64,000 nt of DNA from Bacteroidales bacterium (GCA_017531225.1 JAFXLL010000011.1:122769-186768), one strand, 5' to 3'; positions 35,338 through 44,913 are shown, counted from the first letter of the stretch. Made by a program: numbers and translations. Notes: generated by a model from the sequence alone, not told the origin.

Positions 35338-37791
35338 ATGGCAATCAAGAAATCACAATTATATAGTATGCTGTGGGAGGGCTGCGATGCGCTCCGCGGC
35401 GGTATGGATGCAAGTTTATACAAGGATTATGTGCTGGTCATGCTGTTTTTGAAGTATATCAGCGACAAGAAAAAGGCTGGAGACGAGGATATGATGGAAG
35501 ACTTGCCTGACGATTGCACCTTCGATGAGATTCGCAAGCTGAAGCATAAGAATGATATTGGTGAGCAGATCAATGTGAAGTTGGCAAAAATCGCCAGTGC
35601 TTTCGGACTTGACAATGTGTTTGTCAATGCCGACTTCGACAATGAAGACAAGTTGGGCAAAGGAAAGGATAAGGTCGATACCATCACTGGACTTGTTGAA
35701 GTCTTTGAAAACAAAAATCTTGATTTCGGTACCAACCGCGCTGGTGATGACGATTTGATAGGTGATGCTTACGAATACCTGATGCGCAATTTTGCCTCAC
35801 AGTCGGGAAAGTCTAAAGGACAGTTCTATACTCCTGCCGAGGTAAGCCGTTTGATGGCTCGCATTATTGGCATCAGCAAAGACCATCGTCCGCAAATAAA
35901 CATCTACGACCCGGCCTGCGGTTCAGGTTCGTTGTTACTTCGGGCCAGAGACGAGGCTCCCAAAGAGGGTGTAAATGTAGGCATCTATGGGCAGGAGAAG
36001 GATCTTTCTACCATAAGCATGGCCAAGATGAACATGATTCTGCATGGCATGATGACGGCAGACCTGCAACAAGGTGATACGTTGAATACACCTTTGCATA
36101 CTCATGGTGTCAAGCTTGACCAGTTTGACTATGTGGTTGCCAATCCTCCGTTCTCCCTGAAGAAGTGGATGAAATCGGCTAAAGAAGATGACGTTTATGG
36201 ACGGTGGAAAAAGGACATTGGCGTACCACCAACATCCAAAGGTGATTATGCTTTCCTGTTGCATATCATTGAGTCAATAAAACCAGACGGCATGGGTGCC
36301 TGTATCCTGCCTCATGGCGTGTTGTTCCGTGGTTCGGTAGAAAAGGGTGAGGCTGAAGCCAAAATCAGGAAACATCTGATTGACAAAAAGGTGATACGTG
36401 GCATTATCGGACTTCCCTCAAACCTATTCTATGGCACGGGTATTCCTGCCTGCATCATCATTATTGACAAGAAATACGCGGCAACCTCAAAAGGCATCTT
36501 TATGATGGATGCTAAAGAGGGGTTCAAGAAAGACGGTGCAAAGAACAGACTTCGTGAGCAGGATATCCGACATATCAGTGATGCGTGGGAGGCTGAAAAG
36601 AAGATAGACCACTTTTGCCGCTTGGTGGAATGGGAAGAAATAGAACGCAACGAATACAATTTGAACATTCCACGCTATATCACTCCTCGCTCTACAGAAG
36701 TTGAGCAAAATCTCTATGCCCATATTCATGGAGGCTTGCCTTTGACTGATGTCGATTCCTTGGAAACGCTGTGGAATGTATGCCCGTCGCTACGTGACAA
36801 GATATTTGAGCCATACGAGAACGAAGGCTATATGCAACTAACTCAAAAAGCCGATAGTCATTTGGCCCAGCTTATCGAACAAGATGAAAGCTATAAACAA
36901 CAAGCCGACAACTATAACAGTGCCTTTGAGACATGGCATCAGTTTATGCGCGAGGAATTGAGAACGTTGGGTGTTGGCAGTGTGCCCCGCAAGGCCATCA
37001 TCCGTTGGAGTGATGAAATACTGCGCATCTTTAAGTCCAGTCGTTCACTGGTTGATGCATACGCTGTCTATGATGAATTGATGACCTATTGGAATGAGGT
37101 GACGATGCAAGATGACCTGTATCTGATTAGTCGCGATGGTTGGAAGGTAACAGTGGAGTTGCCCACCAACAAGAAAGGTGAAGTAAAGAAAACCTACAGC
37201 TATGAGGACTTAACCTGCGATCTTGTGCCTTCCTCAATCCTTGTCAATCGTTATTTCGCCAAGGAACAAGCCGATGTGATAAATACTCGGCAATTGATAG
37301 AGGCAGAACAGGTGGCTATGGAGACCATTACAGAGGAATACGCTGATGCTTTTGAGGATATTGAGAGCGACAAGGTGAATGCAAAGTTTTGCAAAGCCGT
37401 TGGCGTTTTGTTGAAGGAAGGTAAGAAACATCCTGCTGACAATGCGGATTACATACCTGTTTGGGAGGACTTCTTGAAGCACTTCAAGGAGCAAGAGCAA
37501 TTAAAGAAGGAATTGAAAGAAAAGGTTGCCCGACTAACTGCAAATGTCTTAAAGAAGTATAAAATTTTGACGGAAGAAGAAATACGCACGATGGTGTTCG
37601 ATGACAAGTGGATGCCCGACATGCAGAGTCGTCTGCAAGCCTTGATGACAGCTGAACATCAAAACATCATCACCTCTATCACGGCATTGAACGAACGATA
37701 TAAGGTGACGCTGCCAGAGATGGAAGACGACGTGAACTGCTATCGCGATATCGTGAAAGGTTATCTACATGAAATGGGGGTTGATTTTTAA
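35338..37791 (+). CDS. hsdM: Type I restriction-modification methyltransferase subunit, long form
   Basis: 817 residues. HsdM N-terminal helical domain (residues 1-130), then the N6-adenine methyltransferase with SAM motif DPACGSGS (191-198) and catalytic NPPF (269-272), preceded by GQFYTPAEVSRLM. It modifies adenine in the host's recognition site together with HsdS. Normal HsdM is about 500-540 residues; here about 300 helical, charged residues follow, including a coiled-coil-prone LKKELKEKVARLTANVLKKY. The extra region probably contacts HsdS or HsdR, but its role is unknown. Confidence 0.95.
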   Translation: MAIKKSQLYSMLWEGCDALRGGMDASLYKDYVLVMLFLKYISDKKKAGDEDMMEDLPDDCTFDEIRKLKHKNDIGEQINVKLAKIASAFGLDNVFVNADFDNEDKLGKGKDKVDTITGLVEVFENKNLDFGTNRAGDDDLIGDAYEYLMRNFASQSGKSKGQFYTPAEVSRLMARIIGISKDHRPQINIYDPACGSGSLLLRARDEAPKEGVNVGIYGQEKDLSTISMAKMNMILHGMMTADLQQGDTLNTPLHTHGVKLDQFDYVVANPPFSLKKWMKSAKEDDVYGRWKKDIGVPPTSKGDYAFLLHIIESIKPDGMGACILPHGVLFRGSVEKGEAEAKIRKHLIDKKVIRGIIGLPSNLFYGTGIPACIIIIDKKYAATSKGIFMMDAKEGFKKDGAKNRLREQDIRHISDAWEAEKKIDHFCRLVEWEEIERNEYNLNIPRYITPRSTEVEQNLYAHIHGGLPLTDVDSLETLWNVCPSLRDKIFEPYENEGYMQLTQKADSHLAQLIEQDESYKQQADNYNSAFETWHQFMREELRTLGVGSVPRKAIIRWSDEILRIFKSSRSLVDAYAVYDELMTYWNEVTMQDDLYLISRDGWKVTVELPTNKKGEVKKTYSYEDLTCDLVPSSILVNRYFAKEQADVINTRQLIEAEQVAMETITEEYADAFEDIESDKVNAKFCKAVGVLLKEGKKHPADNADYIPVWEDFLKHFKEQEQLKKELKEKVARLTANVLKKYKILTEEEIRTMVFDDKWMPDMQSRLQALMTAEHQNIITSITALNERYKVTLPEMEDDVNCYRDIVKGYLHEMGVDF

Positions 37792-37802
37792 AGTAGATTG
37801 TT

Positions 37803-39647
37803 ATGATTGAAACAAAATTCAAACAGACGGAAATAGGATTAATTCCTAAAGATTGGGAAATAATCCCCTTGAGAGACGTTGCAGAAAACTACACCGGATT
37901 AACTTATTCTCCAGATAATGTCCATTCTTATGGAACACTTGTGCTTCGTTCATCAAACATTCAAGGTTTTCAATTATGTTTTGATGATAACGTTTACGTA
38001 ATAATGGATATCCCACAAAGAGCTATTGTGAGGAATGAAGATATTTTGGTATGTGTTCGTAATGGAAGTCAACAACTTATTGGAAAATCTGCAAAAATTA
38101 CGCCTGAAGCTGATGGAATGGCTTTTGGGGCTTTTATGACAATATTACGGCCTAAGAATATTGACGGAGATTTTCTTTTGTATGTATGGCGCTCCAGAAT
38201 TATTCAAAAACAAATTGAAGAAGTTTTGGGTGCCACTATCAATCAGATTACAAATGCAGATTTAAAGAGTTTTATTGTTTTAAACCCAAGTCCAAGGGAG
38301 CAAAAATCAATTGCAAATGCCTTATCAAATATTGACAATCTGATTTCTTCTCTTTCAAAGACAATAGAGAAGAAACGTTTGATTAAGCAAGGGGCTATGC
38401 AGCAGCTGCTGACTGGAAAGAAACGCTTGCCTGGATTTGATGGGGAATGGGAAAAACATAAGATTGGAGATTTTTTATCCATTTTGAAAGGATACGGTCT
38501 ATCAAAATCTCATCTTGTACAAGACGGGGAAAACAAGTGCATATTATACGGTGAGCTTTTTACAAAGTATGATTACGAGATAAAAACTTGTATTAGCAGA
38601 ACAGACTCGGACGAAGGGTTGCTATCGGAGTGTGGAGATATATTAATGCCAGGCTCAACTACTACAAATGGAATTGATTTGGCTAAAGCTGTTTCCGTGT
38701 ATGAAAGTAACATCCATTTGGGAGGAGATATTGTTGTTTTACGAGACAAAAAGATTGTTGAATATGAACCGTATTTTGTGAGTGCACAAATAACGGAACT
38801 ATGCAAACAGGCAATTGAGCAATCCTCTCAAGGCATTACTATTATTCACTTGAATACTCGCGAATTGCGAAACGTTGAAATTATACTTCCTTTGGCTCGT
38901 AAAGAACAGCTGGCAATAGCCAATGTTTTGCGAACGATGGATAACGAAATCGAATCCCTTGAAGAGGAGCGAGATAAATATATCCGACTGAAAGAAGGAA
39001 TGATGCAAAAACTGCTGACAGGGCAAATAAGATTGGTAGAAGCAGAAACGAAACAAAAAGACCTTCCGAAAGCAAAAGCGGCAAATGTTTACTTCAAGAG
39101 AAGCGTCTTGGCAGCAGAGATAGCCGACCGTCTTTGCGAGGAACGAACCTTCGGACATGTGAAGATGGAAAAGCTGATATTCCTGACAGAGCATCTTTGC
39201 CACATCGACATAGACTCCCACTATCACAGGGATGCTGCAGGCCCATACGACAATAGAGCCCTTCGTTCCATTGATAGCCAGATGAAGAAACAAAAGTGGT
39301 TTGAGGCAAAGAAAGAGGATAAGGGTTACAGGTATATACCCATGCAGAATAGAGGCGGACATAAGAAGTATTTCGAGAAATACTACGCTGATAGTATGCC
39401 TATGTTTGAGAAGATAATCGACACTTTTAGATCCAGCACGACGGAACAATGCGAGATTGTCGCGACACTCTATAGCGCATGGGATGATTTGTTGCAAAGC
39501 CATAAGTCCTTTACGGATGATGATATACTGAACGAAGTCCTGAATAACTGGCATGAATCAAAGAAACGCATCAGCCGTAACCGCTGGCAAACAGAACTTG
39601 ACTGGATGCGTGTCAATGGTTTTGTGCCTCAAACAGAGAACAACTAA
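37803..39647 (+). CDS. hsdS: Type I restriction specificity subunit fused to a Panacea/DUF4065-like C-terminal domain
   Basis: 614 residues. Residues 1-411 are a standard HsdS: target recognition domain 1 (about 12-170), conserved helix to MQQLLTGKKRLPGF (199-212), domain 2 (about 215-365) and second helix to MMQKLLTGQIRLV (400-412). The extra 425-614 contains FGHVKMEKLIFLTEHL, DAAGPYDNRALRSIDSQM and a helical tail; the first part matches the style of the SocA-like Panacea domain, known from antitoxins and proteolysis adaptors. The DNA target is set by the two recognition domains and cannot be read. 12 bases separate it from hsdR. Confidence 0.92.
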   Translation: MIETKFKQTEIGLIPKDWEIIPLRDVAENYTGLTYSPDNVHSYGTLVLRSSNIQGFQLCFDDNVYVIMDIPQRAIVRNEDILVCVRNGSQQLIGKSAKITPEADGMAFGAFMTILRPKNIDGDFLLYVWRSRIIQKQIEEVLGATINQITNADLKSFIVLNPSPREQKSIANALSNIDNLISSLSKTIEKKRLIKQGAMQQLLTGKKRLPGFDGEWEKHKIGDFLSILKGYGLSKSHLVQDGENKCILYGELFTKYDYEIKTCISRTDSDEGLLSECGDILMPGSTTTNGIDLAKAVSVYESNIHLGGDIVVLRDKKIVEYEPYFVSAQITELCKQAIEQSSQGITIIHLNTRELRNVEIILPLARKEQLAIANVLRTMDNEIESLEEERDKYIRLKEGMMQKLLTGQIRLVEAETKQKDLPKAKAANVYFKRSVLAAEIADRLCEERTFGHVKMEKLIFLTEHLCHIDIDSHYHRDAAGPYDNRALRSIDSQMKKQKWFEAKKEDKGYRYIPMQNRGGHKKYFEKYYADSMPMFEKIIDTFRSSTTEQCEIVATLYSAWDDLLQSHKSFTDDDILNEVLNNWHESKKRISRNRWQTELDWMRVNGFVPQTENN

Positions 39648-39659
39648 AATCCATTTGTT

Positions 39660-42600
39660 ATGCCATACGACGACTATATAACCAAAAGTGAGCGCAAGAC
39701 ACAGGAGCATGTGTTAAGGCTTATAAAAGACAGATTGCCGGACTATCAATATATCGGCAATCTGAAAGAAGAGGAGAATACCAATTTGCGGGAAGAGTCC
39801 TTGATGGCTTTTTTGACGAAGCGAAGCGAGCAGAAATTGACAAGTGAGCAGGCAAAGTCGGCTATTAGGAAACTGAAAGAGGAGATAGCGCAGTGTTCCA
39901 ACTTCGAAACGCTGATGGAAACCAGCGAAAAGGTTTATGAACGGTTATGCTATGGCGTCAGTATCCACAGGGGATTGAATGAAACCGACTTGACCGTGCA
40001 TCTAGTTGACTGGAAGAATCCGAAGAACAATATCTTTGAGATTGCCGAAGAGGTAACGGTTAGATGTGATGGTTTGACAGTGACAGAACATCGTCGTCCT
40101 GACATTGTGGTTTATATCAACGGCATCGCAATGGTAGTGCTTGAGTTGAAACGGCAAGGTGTTCCTGTAGCCGAGGGCATACGTCAGAACTATCGCAACC
40201 AGCAATCTGGTTATATCCCACAGTTCTTTACCACCTCACAACTTTGCATGGCTGGCAATCCAAGTGAGGGGTTGTTCTATGGAACTACATGCACACCACA
40301 GAAATACTATTTGCATTGGAAAGAACCTACAGGTATCAGTGATGATGAACAGCTTGATAAGCCAACATTTGCCGATGTTCAGAATGAGTTGGACCGTTCA
40401 GTATTGCAGATGTTGGAACCTACTCGGCTGATACATTTCATTCAATATTGCGTTATTTATGATGGCGGTACAAAGAAGGTGGCTCGTCCCAATCAATTCT
40501 TTGCCCTTCGTGCAGCCATTCCTCGCATAGAGAGGAAGGACAGTGGAATTATCTGGCATTCACAAGGCTCGGGCAAGAGCCTCACGATGGTATGGCTGGC
40601 AAAATGGATTAAACAGAATATTGAGAATGCAAGAGTAGTTATTATTACAGACCGTGATGAACTTGACAAGCAGATTACCAATGGCTTGCGTAATTCGGGC
40701 TTGCTTGACTTGAAGAATCATGACATTGGTTTCTACCATGCCAAGAGCGGTAATGACCTGTTGACAAAGTTGGATGCTACGGCACCGTGGCTGATTACTA
40801 CCCTTATTCATAAATTTGGTGCTCCCTCGGATAAAGAGAATTTAGCCGATTATCAAAAAGCAGGAAAGCGTTCTATAGATCAATACATGAAGGAAGTAGC
40901 AGAGAAGTTGCCTGTGGATTTCAAGGCAAAGGGAAATCTGTTTGTGTTCATTGACGAATGTCACCGCACACAAGGTGGAATGTTACATAAGGCCATGAGG
41001 ATGATTATGGGCGAAAACGTCATGATGATTGGTTTCACGGGTACGCCATTGCTGAAGAAAGGTGAACGCAAGACAAGTCAAGAAAATATTGGTCGCTATA
41101 TTCATTCATATCGCTTCAATGAGGCAGTGGAAGATGGCGTTATTTTGGATTTGCGCTACGAGGCGAGGAATGTGGAGAAAGAACTGCAAGATGCAGAAAG
41201 ACTAAATGCACTCTTTGAAGTGCATACCCAGCAACTTACACCAAAGGCCAAAGAGGCACTAAAAGACAGGTGGGCACAATTACAGAATATCTATAGCAGT
41301 GACCAACCCATGAGAAGAGTCGTTGCCGACATCCTGTTTGATATGGAAACGAAGCCGGCATTGACAGGCGGCTATGGTAACGCCATGTTGGTTTGTGAAA
41401 GCATCTATGAGGCATACAAGTATTGGTCTTTGTTCAAGGAAGAGGGCTTCGCCACTCATTGTGCCGTTGTTACTAGCTATGAACCCGATATCAATTTGGC
41501 CTCTGGTTTTGCTGATGAAAAGAAAACGGAGGAAGAACTGAAATATAAGTGGTCGAAGGAGATGATGGGCGAGCGCACCCCTGAACAATTTGAGGAATGG
41601 GCAAAAGACCAATTCATCAACCGCCCTGCCGAAATGAAGTTGCTCATTGTGGTAGATAAATTGTTGACGGGTTTCGATGCTCCTACTGCAACTTATCTCT
41701 ATCTTGACCGAAAGATGATAGACCACACTTTATTCCAAGCTATTTGTCGAGTAAACCGACTGAATGGCGAAGAGAAGGAGTTTGGTTATATCGTTGACTA
41801 CAGGGGTTTGTTCAACTTTATTGAAGGAGCCATTGAGAGTTACACAAATGGCGAAACTACTGAAGGCTTCCAAAAGGATGAAATAGCCGAACTATTGCAG
41901 TCCCGATTGAAGAAAGGACGTGAAGAATTGGAAAAGGCTTTGCAAAATGTTGAGCGATTGTGTGAGCCGGTAGAGATGCCTCGGAAATTGGATAACTTCT
42001 TCGACTATTTCTGCTTCAAGCCTGATACACCTGCCGATGAACAGGCCGCAGAGGTGATTAAGAATGCGACAAAGCGTGAGGATTTCTATAATGCTGTAAA
42101 CCGATTGTCTCGCCGCTATGCTGCCATTGCGATGGAGATGGAAGAAGCAGGTTTTACAAAAGAAGAAGCAGAAAGCATTTATCGGAAGGTGAAAGATTAT
42201 GATGAGTTACGTCACGCTTTAATGCAACGCAGTGGCGACTATGTGGACATGAAGCTGTACGATGCGCAAATGCGTAGTCTGCTTGACCGATATATTATAG
42301 CTCCTAGAAGTGAGAAATTGGCAGAATTGAATGATTTCTCTTTCTTGGATATTATCAATATCAATGAAGTGACGGGAGAAGTTGATGTTGACGAACAAGC
42401 AGAACAAGAATTAGGTGGTCAGCGAGGCGTTGCGGAAACCATGACTGCGAATGTGCGCCGTGTTGTTAATCGTAAACGTGAACAAAACCCTGAAGAATAC
42501 AGACGTTTTTCTGACCGTATCAATCGTTTACTGGAAGAATTGCGGCAGGGTGTCATAGAATACAAGGAGTTTTTGAAGCAGATTAAGAAGATTGGTGAAG

Positions 42601-42863
42601 AATTGAGGCAAGGCAATGTTGTAGATGTTCGCCTCGACACTGCCGCAAAGAGAAATCTGTGTGATAATTTGGGAGGAAACATAGAACTAACCTTAAGGGT
42701 ATATGAGATAGCTAAACAGTTTGCTCAACCTAGATTCAGGCAGAACAAGCAAATCAAGAAGCAATTGTTAAGACAGATAGAGAAAGCTTTGAGAGGAGAG
42801 GGGTTTGAAGCAGAGAATGTTTTAGGGATTATTACTGCCCACACTATAGAATTTCCTGATTGA
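39660..42863 (+). CDS. hsdR: Type I restriction endonuclease/translocase subunit
   Basis: 1067 residues. The N-terminal PD-(D/E)XK nuclease is visible as RRPDIVVY ... MVVLELKRQ (about residues 145-168). The SF2 motor has Walker A SQGSGKS (about 301-307), DECH box FVFIDECHRT (about 428-437), GFTGTPL, and in the second RecA lobe LLIVVDKLLTGFDAP and AICRVNRL. A C-terminal helical domain binds HsdM. It cuts unmodified DNA after ATP-driven translocation. All key motifs are intact. Its stop overlaps the next start as TGATG. Confidence 0.95.
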   Translation: MPYDDYITKSERKTQEHVLRLIKDRLPDYQYIGNLKEEENTNLREESLMAFLTKRSEQKLTSEQAKSAIRKLKEEIAQCSNFETLMETSEKVYERLCYGVSIHRGLNETDLTVHLVDWKNPKNNIFEIAEEVTVRCDGLTVTEHRRPDIVVYINGIAMVVLELKRQGVPVAEGIRQNYRNQQSGYIPQFFTTSQLCMAGNPSEGLFYGTTCTPQKYYLHWKEPTGISDDEQLDKPTFADVQNELDRSVLQMLEPTRLIHFIQYCVIYDGGTKKVARPNQFFALRAAIPRIERKDSGIIWHSQGSGKSLTMVWLAKWIKQNIENARVVIITDRDELDKQITNGLRNSGLLDLKNHDIGFYHAKSGNDLLTKLDATAPWLITTLIHKFGAPSDKENLADYQKAGKRSIDQYMKEVAEKLPVDFKAKGNLFVFIDECHRTQGGMLHKAMRMIMGENVMMIGFTGTPLLKKGERKTSQENIGRYIHSYRFNEAVEDGVILDLRYEARNVEKELQDAERLNALFEVHTQQLTPKAKEALKDRWAQLQNIYSSDQPMRRVVADILFDMETKPALTGGYGNAMLVCESIYEAYKYWSLFKEEGFATHCAVVTSYEPDINLASGFADEKKTEEELKYKWSKEMMGERTPEQFEEWAKDQFINRPAEMKLLIVVDKLLTGFDAPTATYLYLDRKMIDHTLFQAICRVNRLNGEEKEFGYIVDYRGLFNFIEGAIESYTNGETTEGFQKDEIAELLQSRLKKGREELEKALQNVERLCEPVEMPRKLDNFFDYFCFKPDTPADEQAAEVIKNATKREDFYNAVNRLSRRYAAIAMEMEEAGFTKEEAESIYRKVKDYDELRHALMQRSGDYVDMKLYDAQMRSLLDRYIIAPRSEKLAELNDFSFLDIININEVTGEVDVDEQAEQELGGQRGVAETMTANVRRVVNRKREQNPEEYRRFSDRINRLLEELRQGVIEYKEFLKQIKKIGEELRQGNVVDVRLDTAAKRNLCDNLGGNIELTLRVYEIAKQFAQPRFRQNKQIKKQLLRQIEKALRGEGFEAENVLGIITAHTIEFPD

Positions 42864-43594
42864 TGGAACTGAACGGAATAGAGATAGCAGTAGAACGGAA
42901 AGATATAAAGAATTTGCATTTGGCGGTATATCCTCCAGATGCCCATGTTCACGTGTCTTCTCCCAAATACTTGGATGACAATGATATCCGTTCATTTATA
43001 ATCTCAAAATGGGAATGGATTGAAGAAAAGCGAAAGGAAGTGCTTGAACAAGCAAGACAAACCGAACGAAATTATGTGACAGGCGAGACCTACTACCATT
43101 TCGGGCAACGTTATCGTCTTCGTGTCGAGGAAAAGCCGAGATGTAGTCATGCAATACTCAAACAAGGCGATTGGTTAATAATGACAGTTCAACCAGGGAC
43201 GACAACCGAACATCGTGCCGAGGTGCTAAGAGAATGGCAAAGGAGAGAATTAAAATCGTTGCTGTCAGAGTTGGTTGCAGAATGGAGTCACAAGATGGAA
43301 GAGTCTGATGTTACATGGGAAGTTAAATTAATGCGTTCCCAATGGGGTAGTTGCATCAACAAGAAAAGGCATCTAATCTTCAATTTGGAACTTGCAAGGG
43401 TTCCTCGTTCCTGTATTGAATATGTTGTGGCACACGAATTGACCCATTTAAAGGTCAAGAATCATAATAAAATGTTTGAAGCCATTCTAACCCACTATCT
43501 CCCTCAATGGAAATTGAGGAGAAAGGAATTGAATGAATTTATTGCATTACCGATGGAAAGAGATGCCGCGGGTGAAGTTATAAAAAATTGTTAA
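42863..43594 (+). CDS. YgjP-like (DUF45/SprT-type) metallopeptidase
   Basis: 243 residues from ATG 42863, which overlaps the hsdR stop by one base, so it is translationally coupled. Zinc motif VVAHELTHL with a downstream His in KNHNKMFEAI fits the gluzincin-like M48/WLM branch (YgjP). The N-terminal half has the beta-rich lead-in LHLAVYPPDAHVHVSSP and the GQRYRLRV segment found in the family. Such genes are often the last gene of type I restriction operons; why is unclear. It might process or clear restriction subunits, by inference only. A promoter for a separate unit lies just after it. Confidence 0.88.
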   Translation: MELNGIEIAVERKDIKNLHLAVYPPDAHVHVSSPKYLDDNDIRSFIISKWEWIEEKRKEVLEQARQTERNYVTGETYYHFGQRYRLRVEEKPRCSHAILKQGDWLIMTVQPGTTTEHRAEVLREWQRRELKSLLSELVAEWSHKMEESDVTWEVKLMRSQWGSCINKKRHLIFNLELARVPRSCIEYVVAHELTHLKVKNHNKMFEAILTHYLPQWKLRRKELNEFIALPMERDAAGEVIKNC

Positions 43595-43661
43595 TGATAC
43601 AATATATGGTTTTAATTTTTAACTAACATTTACTGTTATTTAAATATTTATTATCTTTGCA

Positions 43662-43669
43662 GGCGAAAA
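43662..43669 (+). promoter_or_regulatory. -7 box (TATCTTTG) for the Xre-ImmA gene
   Basis: TAnnTTTG match 40 bases upstream of ATG 43710. The leader contains only a 6-codon frame (from 43670) and no toxin-sized gene. Confidence 0.55.
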
Positions 43670-43709
43670 TGCTTTACAAATGGATTTGACTTTTGCATTT
43701 TGATGAGCC

Positions 43710-44825
43710 ATGGCACAAAAGAAGAAATTTAGAGCAGTGTACGCTTTCCATCCAGGTACTACGTTGAGGGAGAAACTGGACGAAATGGGAATGAGCGTGA
43801 AAGAATTCGCTGTAAGGACCTCAAAACCCGAGAAAACTATCAATGCAGTGTTGATGGGAGATAGCTCATTGACACCTGATATGGCTGTGGCATTTGAACA
43901 GATCACCATGATTCCAGCCCACATGTGGTTGAATCTTCAGCGAAATTATGATGAGTACGTAGCACGCCAAAAACGTGAATCCATCCTCAATGATGAAGAA
44001 ACCATTGCCTGGGCAAACTGCTTTCCATATCCTATTATGGCGAAACTGGGCTGGGTTCCATCGACACGCAAAACCAGCGAAAAAATCATAAACCTTTTGT
44101 CTTTTTTTAAAATCACAACAGCCAATGCTTGGGAAAACTTATTCCTAAATCAGGCACTGAAGTCGGAATTCAGGCTTTCATTGTCGGGTACTAAAGACCC
44201 TCACGCCATTTCTGCATGGCTGAGACAAGGGGAAATCTTGGCAGATAACATGAGTACAACGAATAGTTTTTCAGCGGAGCGATTGAAAGAAAAACTGCCT
44301 CAGATGTTGACATTGGTGCAGTTACAGCCGGATGGTTTCGAAACTCAATTGAAAGAGTTGTGCTCCGATGCCGGTGTGAAATTGATTTATATCAACCATA
44401 TTCCTCATGCTCCTGTGAATGGATGCGCCCGCTGGATCGATGACTCGCCATGCATTCAAATGACAGACCGTCAAAAGCGTAATGATGTGTTTTGGTTTTC
44501 CTTCTTTCATGAGATAGGGCATATTCTCATGCACGGGAAAAAGGATGTGTTTTTGGAGGATGTGGAGTATCTTGATCAACAAAAAGAAAAAGAGCTGGAA
44601 GCAGATCACTTCGCTTCAGAAACCTTACTTGATAAAAAGAAGGAGCAAGCCATCATTAGAGAGATATGCGGAAAGGCTGTTCAAGCTGATTTGATTATAC
44701 AATTGGCGAAGAAGTATCAAACTCATCCTGCAATTATTGTTGGCCGTCTTCAGCATTTACAGTTGTTGCCTCAAAACTCAGCCTTGAATAGTTTGAAAAC
44801 ATCAGTTAGCATTAAAAAAGACTAA
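43710..44825 (+). CDS. HigA-like HTH protein fused to ImmA/IrrE (M78) metallopeptidase
   Basis: 371 residues. Residues about 14-75 are an Xre HTH of the HigA type (PGTTLREKLDEMGMSVKEFAVR). The C-terminal half carries the M78 zinc motif FFHEIGHILMHGK (near residue 270), with the downstream acidic ELEADHFASETLL. M78 fusions of this kind cut or sense partner repressors in stress and mobile-element control. No HigB-like toxin lies upstream or downstream, so it appears orphan. It has its own promoter, and a terminator lies about 65 bases after it. Confidence 0.85.
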   Translation: MAQKKKFRAVYAFHPGTTLREKLDEMGMSVKEFAVRTSKPEKTINAVLMGDSSLTPDMAVAFEQITMIPAHMWLNLQRNYDEYVARQKRESILNDEETIAWANCFPYPIMAKLGWVPSTRKTSEKIINLLSFFKITTANAWENLFLNQALKSEFRLSLSGTKDPHAISAWLRQGEILADNMSTTNSFSAERLKEKLPQMLTLVQLQPDGFETQLKELCSDAGVKLIYINHIPHAPVNGCARWIDDSPCIQMTDRQKRNDVFWFSFFHEIGHILMHGKKDVFLEDVEYLDQQKEKELEADHFASETLLDKKKEQAIIREICGKAVQADLIIQLAKKYQTHPAIIVGRLQHLQLLPQNSALNSLKTSVSIKKD

Positions 44826-44831
44826 AAACAA

Positions 44832-44839
44832 TATCTTTG
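44832..44839 (+). promoter_or_regulatory. Possible -7 box (TATCTTTG)
   Basis: Just past the stop of the Xre-ImmA gene, 52 bases upstream of a terminator. No -33 TTG at the right distance. If active it would make a transcript of about 70 nt (44845-44913). Confidence 0.3.
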
Positions 44840-44890
44840 CTCTTCGCGGCTGTATTTGATTTAGTTAAAACTAGTAAGAATAGTAAAAAG

Positions 44891-44913
44891 GCCGTCCCGA
44901 TGGGCGGCTTTTT
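44891..44913 (+). terminator. Intrinsic terminator after the Xre-ImmA gene
   Basis: 7-bp stem GCCGTCC/GGGCGGC (one G-T pair), loop CGAT, then five T. Confidence 0.85.

Noticed and set aside
43595-43709. Possible HigB toxin gene upstream of the HigA-ImmA protein
   Set aside because: Only a 6-codon frame is present between the promoter and the start codon.
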